Positions 58,387 through 64,000 of a stretch of DNA of 64,000 bases are shown here, in pieces. Below the pieces are notes generated by a model, which ran no database searches, was not told the origin of the DNA, and saw only the letters and a program-made list of their open reading frames with translations. The stretch is taken from positions 46,087,799 to 46,151,798 of the forward strand of contig CM067358.1 of assembly GCA_034190875.2 (NCBI GenBank), in the 5' to 3' direction. The stretch comes from Urechis unicinctus. Taxonomy: Eukaryota; Annelida; Polychaeta; Xenopneusta; Urechidae. The translations under genes were made by a program, and so were the position numbers. Positions within the stretch are counted from its first letter, which is position 1. Each line of letters begins with the position of its first letter.

Positions 58387-59957
58387 CTGGAAATGCAATC
58401 CTTTCGTTTGACATCAGACAATATCCATCGAGCGTATACGGTGTCGAACGTTAGGTTTGTTGCATCGATTTTCCTGTTGATACTTGTTTAGTCTACATCG
58501 GGTTACATGGAATATAGGACGTCTTAAAATTCTGAAGCAAAATTCACATTAATCGAATACTGATATAACGACCAAATAATATGCTATTAAATAACACAGC
58601 AATGATGAACAAACAAATTTGTTGTCATGGGGAAATTAATTATTTTCTTAGCAACTACGTAACAGGATTATATACATGGAACAGATCCTTCGTTATCGTT
58701 AATAAATTATCATCACGTAATAAAATTAGGCATTAAAAGCTGTTTCATTTTGTTAGTGCCACTGAATTAAATCGAGCAATATTAATTTGTAAAGATACAG
58801 GCCACGTGTACCCTAAATTATTACCATTAAGAGGAACACCCAGAAGTAGTGGAATCATTGAACAACGTCAGCGGTGTAGCTGCTTAACATAAGATACGGA
58901 ATGAATTATAAATTATCCTTTGTGTTTGTTCAGATGAATACGTTCGATCGAATATATGGATATTTCCCATTTTCTTTGAAAGCTATTTATGCCAAGACGA
59001 TCTTTTCAAGTACCATTTTGACCACGCGCAGCCGTAAAGGCTACGTACTAAACATATTTGATGGCATACTTCAGGCAACAGCTGACACATAGACTCTTTT
59101 ACTTCGACGGAATACTAAAATTGTTGCGAGGGTAGGCACAATCTGCCAGAAAGCAAACAACTATTAGCAACAGATAAACTTGAATCTTTATTTTCCTTTT
59201 AGGTATTACGAGGAATTTTAGCACACCAGCAGCAGTACATGCTTACATTCCAAGGCAAAGAACGATTTACATTTTTTAACCAATAGATATACCAACCACA
59301 GCAGTATTCTAGAATTCCCTAGTGATAATAATTGTGCCAACATAGATTTGGCTACTGTTCAATCACCTAACATCAGTCATGATATGCCATTATCAGCTGA
59401 TATTTGCCAAATTATGCTAATAACAATAAAATAGAGTGATCGGCGTAGTGCGATGAAGGGCTATGTCGCTCACCAAACAACGCATGAATACATTATTGTC
59501 TGTGAGTCCGTGTTGGGTGTTATGTGCTACCAATAACAATTCGGTTCGCATAACGCTGGTAGACTACTTGTATTTGACGCTTGTACTGAAAAAGTGTCAT
59601 TACAAAAAGATACTTCATACAACCAACCCATTGCATAATTATCAGGAATTAATTAAAGTAGAATCTTTTAATGCATGTGTCTGGGACGCATATAATGATC
59701 CTAATGCAATACATATCTGTAGATGTATGTCAGTCTGTCTATTTGTTACCAATTAACATCAATATGGAGCGGTCTTGATATCACAAACGGGGTTCGGTAG
59801 GGGGAAATTATCGGGGGGAACAGAAGCACAAGTGAACGTAATATGGGTATAACGTACGCTTTTTGCACGATAAGACATCAGACATAGTTTACCACATGTT
59901 CTTCGAAAACTGCTTTTGACAAAGAATTGTACCATTTCATTCCGATTGTGATTAACA
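58387..59957. other. Intergenic or intronic DNA, nothing firm
   Basis: Frames at 58901-59092 and 59463-59756 (+) have no known motif. G runs at 59788-59818 give only three tracts, too few for a standard quadruplex. Confidence 0.4.
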
Positions 59958-60104
59958 TCAGCCTATGAACCACTCTCGAGACCCCGAAATACTGCCGTTG
60001 GCAAACATAATTGCTTCTTGAAGTGATCCTGTCATTCCTTTCATTAAACTAAACGCCCACCAATACGCCATGTATGGTGTGCTGTAAATTTCCTGATCAA
60101 GACC
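59958..60104 (-). pseudogene. Coding-like segment paralogous to 58191-58386
   Basis: The minus-strand frame reads YMAYWWAFSLMKGMTGSLQE, then AIMFANGSISG, and stops at 59958. The GMTGSLQEAIMFANGSI core aligns without gaps to GVMGLLQDALMFVTGAI at 58191-58386. Flanking nucleotides (CATCCG..GAAGAGATG against CATCCGGTAAAGAGAGGTG) also align, so a unit larger than the open frame was duplicated. No donor like the GTAAGT of the partner is present at the equivalent place, and the frame ends in a stop shortly after, so this copy looks degraded. Confidence 0.3.
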
Positions 60105-60781
60105 CTAATAGCATCCGACGAAGAGATGCGAGGAATTCATAAAGAGTGAGCGCTCATTCAACACCAGCTTATCTGCCATAACTAAATCCACGCTGCAAAA
60201 TTAATTCTGTGTTCTGATTCATGTGATCCACTTTGGGTAGGTCTGGAAGCATTCACCCATCTATAACTATTTTAACTGCCCGGGGTCGTCCCGATAATGT
60301 TCTAAAATTCATAATAAATCATCGTAAATTTGCAAATCATGACACAAATCAGAATTAAATAAATACAGAACAGGTTTCTAGGTTGATATATTTATTGTTG
60401 TGCAAAATGGTCTGCCTTCGTTGTTACAATATGTCAAGATTGTACGCTTAGTCATTATGTTGGGATGTTTAAACTGTGGTTGCCTTTTAACGCAAAGGAA
60501 TATTCTGGACAACATTTCCATTGTTCGTAGACTATTTAATGCGCGAATTAAACCTCACATTTGCTGGCATCTTCAATATCCTGCAGTTAAAATGACAGGT
60601 GATATACTTTAACACATTACTGGATTATTGGAATCTTTTTTTTGATTCGTTTGACATTTTCCTAAACCAGACAAATATCTTCTTGTATGTCTTACGAATC
60701 GAAATACCCAAAGGTAATGCCTTACGATTAGTGAATTACTTCTTATATTACTTGTTAACGATAGATGCATCAGGGAACAAA
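60105..60781. other. Spacer, nothing recognised
   Basis: Frames at 60400-60612 and 60599-60784 (+) are unassigned. R1 copy 2 starts at the end of this stretch. Confidence 0.4.
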
Positions 60782-63700
60782 TAAGCACCTGTCTCATGCC
60801 CACACTCCCAAAACCCTCTCATTACTAGTCGCCATCGTAGGAATAAAAATTTATCATCGCGTGCCGTTGTAGAGCATTATGACATCCTTAAGCAATCAAA
60901 TCAGCCCTCTTGGTATACAAAACGCATATTGCTCGTCATTTTGCCACTTTGCTAACAAGGTACCAGTTACAATCATTTTCTGATGATATAATGTAATTCG
61001 CTCGTTGTTGAATTTTATAGTATTGAGAGACCTTTATCTGGCTGCGCTGGAAAGCAAAAGCTAGGCGATAAGCATATTTGCTTAATATAAGATTTGTGAA
61101 ATGGAAATGAAATCGAACATGCAAATCTAAACACAAATCTGTCTCGGTAAGATGGTATGCTCTGATATAATAATGAATTGTGCTCATGCTTCTTTTCCGT
61201 TAAGAGTGATGTAAGCTCATCTTATTCACATCATATGTCTTTATTTAATCCGGATAATATAAAAACGGGATTGTTGATAGATTAGGAATCAATAGCTTAA
61301 TAGGTCACTTTATTAGCTTATCTGCAAACTGCCTGAATAAAGAATGTGTTTATATTGCCAGGTAATCTCTGTTGCCGATGAGTCGAGGATAAATAGATGG
61401 CTGCTATTATACCTGCAAAAATGGATCAAAGAAGCATAAGAGGTAAAAGGTTACAGATATCGTCAATGTTGGCACTTAAAAGTAGAGCTGCAGCTTGATA
61501 TGCTTGCTGAGGCCGTTATATCACCTTAAATCATAAGTGAAAGATATATTCTGGATGCAGTCATACGTCGTTCCTGAGGTTAACCATTTATCAACAAAAT
61601 AAAAACTTCTGTCGCCGCTTACGTCATATGTACTTCATCTATACAGACTGCTGTGCCCGATCGAAGTCATTTGCGTTGTCACTGGTCAATCCATAACTTT
61701 GTATGTTCTTCGGTGATGTTATTAGCTGAGATTTTCAATGGACGGGTGATAAAGGTAACGTTAATACTAATCATTAGTATCAAAGGCTGAGCGATATCAC
61801 AGAATTAGTCGGCTGAAATAGGGCGTCTTATTCGGAAAACTATATTCCATCTGATTTGGGCGCATTTTACACAGGTCACAGTGCGATCGCCACCTACCAC
61901 TATACGCACCAGCCATCATTGTCAATTCTTTTGACCGCGTCAACAAGCAAGGGATGGAAACTATGTGGTCTTGGAGGACAAATGAGTGGCTGGTTAAATA
62001 TGTGTCTGCCTCTGTGAGCGGTTATAAGCACGTGGAGGCCATCGGTCGTCGAGACCATCATCGGGCACCTAGGCCGTCATTATATGCTACGAATAGACCC
62101 TTTGGTCTAACATCACTCGTACATAGGCAGGTATATAAGCTATGTGGCGGTGAATAGGTTAGGCAACGCAATGTAAAGAGGTGAGGGAGGTATGTATACA
62201 GGCAGATAATTAAATGGTTAAGAGTTATTACAGCTTTATGGATACTATTCATATCATAAAACATAGTCATGATGTGTTTCATTGAGGAGGTTCATTACCG
62301 CATATCCGTTTTCGATTTTAATTAAAAGGCATCACAGAGATAAGTCAGGTTAACGACCGGATGAGTGTTATCAGCTGTCTCCATAATGAAGAACTAAATA
62401 CCCTAGTTCCGTCGCCAATCGCTTACTAAGGCCAGACAAGTGGCAATAATTTTGGCACAGACGGACAATGATAAGAATGTTGACGAGAATGACGGGCAAT
62501 TCAGATCATTTGTTTTTGTGTGCCTTCAAGGTGCAGTCAAGGTGAATTATGCTTGTTGTCATTCCATATTGACTCTTAAACCTATACAAGTATATGTTCG
62601 CGTAAATTTCTATGCGTGAGCCTCGCTCATACCTCACGTAGATGTATGTTCTGATTTGCGCGTCGCTTTTATCACAACACGATTATACCTTGATATCCTC
62701 CAGTACAAATAACCATCATTGTCGATACATTTTTTCATACAAATCCGTCTTGTACAAAATGCCCTGAATTAGTTTTCTGCGATATACTGATAGAATTCTT
62801 CTCGGCAACCATAGTAATTCATAACGTTAGTACCTAATGCGTGAACAGTGTGTGGCGGATACGAGGGGAGAGCGTTATATGATCGGCCAGAGGCACTGAT
62901 TCCGGCTCCAACTACAGCTCATTGTCGTTATGATAACCGCACATTTAGTGCAGGTGGGAGAAAGGTCGGGGTAGGGGCGGGGGCTACTGGGACGGGATGG
63001 GGGTTATAGAAGTATAGTAAATGGAGTAAAACTGTTTATAGCGAATATGAACAAATTATCGCTCGAGACAGACCATAAAGCATTCTGCCTGAACCGTTGA
63101 ATTTAGTTTGACATTATTTTCTGTGGCAAATCTCGTTGGTGTATTGTCCAATGGAAGCATATTTGGGAGCATAGGCCGCGAGTGGTCCAACATACACTGT
63201 GAGGTTAGTACGGACATGATAGTGGCCTACACTGCACCATATACATCGCGAAGGTTGGTACTCTCCCACTAGAAATGGTCACACATGCTTTCGTACCTGC
63301 TGACACATCTACTATACAGCTGCTTAGTCGTTGCAATGAACCAATGCCATAAAATATGTAATATGTGAGCAATAAAGCATTACTCAGTGTGCACATTAAA
63401 CAGGTGTATTTTGCACGTCCTTATCAAAACTTGCTATCACATCCATCTTCCAAACAGTGCAATATAGTCACAGATAGTTAAAACTACAGCGCAAAGCATG
63501 CGTCACTACCAATAGAAACCTCATGCAGATATTATGACGCTTCCGGAACTAGCTTGTGTCATTTGCGGAATGCTGTTACTGGAGATGTTGAGACCATATA
63601 TAACAGTACGGTAAGGTAGCCTAATGTAATTACGATATTTATGGTGGGTTTTTACCACGATTGAAGCACGTCGCCATATGATAATCAATAGATCAACTAC

Positions 63701-63800
63701 GTTAGAGCGTTGCAATTTGTAGCACGAACATGCGCGTTGTTTGGATCATTACCATAGAGCGGCCTGACACATTTGTGACACAATATCATTGTGTTGGTGC
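60782..63800 (+). repeat. Long repeat R1, copy 2 (fullest copy)
   Basis: It matches 32875-35350 from TAAGCACCTGTCTC to about ATTGTGTTGGTG, with a low mismatch rate and a few large indels. It holds about 640 bases (roughly 62590-63228) absent from copy 1; part of that stretch has a diverged counterpart in copy 3. The frame 61954-62157 (67 codons, ending in a Gly-Gly-Glu tail) is interrupted in copy 1 by an A-to-T change making TGA. With such high identity an open frame in one copy says little. No transposon protein, long terminal repeat or poly(A) tail was recognised, so the class is unknown. Confidence 0.92.
62968..63003 (+). other. G-quadruplex motif (six G runs)
   Basis: Six runs of three to five G (62968-62971, 62974-62977, 62979-62983, 62989-62991, 62994-62996, 62999-63003) are separated by one to five bases. 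This is more than enough for an intramolecular quadruplex on the plus strand and highly unusual in this AT-rich window. It lies in the part of R1 copy 2 that copy 1 lacks. Confidence 0.8.
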
Positions 63801-64000
63801 AGATAAAATAGTGCAGGAAGATAACACATCTGCAGAAAGATATTACATTATTGTACAACGTGGGATATGACCCGTCAAATCTATGGGTTTATAACCTTCT
63901 ACACGGCAACACGTCGTGTTAAACAATATAACCCGTGCATATGCGCCGCCGAGCCAGATGCTTATAAACTCGACGATATGTTCATATCACAATACTTAAC
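63801..64000. other. Window end, nothing recognised
   Basis: Faint similarity to 35395-35450 may mark a continuation of R1. Confidence 0.3.

Noticed and set aside
61954-62157. 67-codon frame in R1 copy 2 as a gene
   Set aside because: Copy 1 has a stop in it and copy 3 does not support it. The two copies are too similar for frame conservation to mean anything.
62590-63228. Transposon insertion in R1 copy 2 with an 8-base target-site duplication
   Set aside because: The diverged copy 3 contains a counterpart of part of this segment, so it is more likely ancestral sequence deleted from copy 1. No terminal inverted repeats were seen.

Overview
This looks like a nuclear, AT-rich, intron-bearing animal genome rather than bacterial or viral DNA. 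Four things support that: (i) long (TA)n microsatellites and a 79-bp minisatellite; (ii) a decayed non-LTR retrotransposon reverse transcriptase of the CR1/L2/Jockey-like type; (iii) a cytochrome P450 split into short exons with GT donors in the expected places; (iv) a 100-N scaffold gap. No reading frame from any start codon exceeds about 121 codons. The compact introns and the style of the reverse transcriptase would suit an early-branching invertebrate such as a sponge or cnidarian. That is inference, and I cannot name the species.

Layout. 1-7 kb: nothing recognisable. 7-12.2 kb: three diverged copies of a short interspersed repeat (family R3), a minus-strand LINE remnant at 8575-9300, and two weak minus-strand candidate exons. 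12.2-18.8 kb: a five-copy minisatellite, a (TA)n tract and a C-rich quadruplex motif. 18.8-19.8 kb: the best gene-like object, a plus-strand P450 relic with helix C/D, I-helix, PERF-type and heme-loop pieces in order. It carries a one-base deletion in the heme loop. 20-32.7 kb: mostly empty, with one (TA)n tract and a repeated segment carrying CGCGA motifs. 32.8-35.4 kb: an N gap, then a long repeat (R1 copy 1). 36-46 kb: R4 copy A, two large (TA)n compounds and a partial older R1 copy 3. 46.7-53.5 kb: two R2 copies, an imperfect tandem duplication and a fourth R3 copy. 56.9-60.1 kb: R4 copy B and several minus-strand candidate exons, two of them related. 60.8-63.8 kb: R1 copy 2, which holds a strong G-quadruplex motif.

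No intact protein-coding gene can be defended. The window reads as a repeat-rich region with decayed gene fragments. I found no convincing new biological system. The most useful observations are the dead P450, the three-copy R1 history (which shows that copy 1 lost about 0.65 kb), the two related coding-like segments at 58.2-58.4 and 60.0-60.1 kb, and the dispersed families R2-R4. All similarities were judged by eye, without searches.
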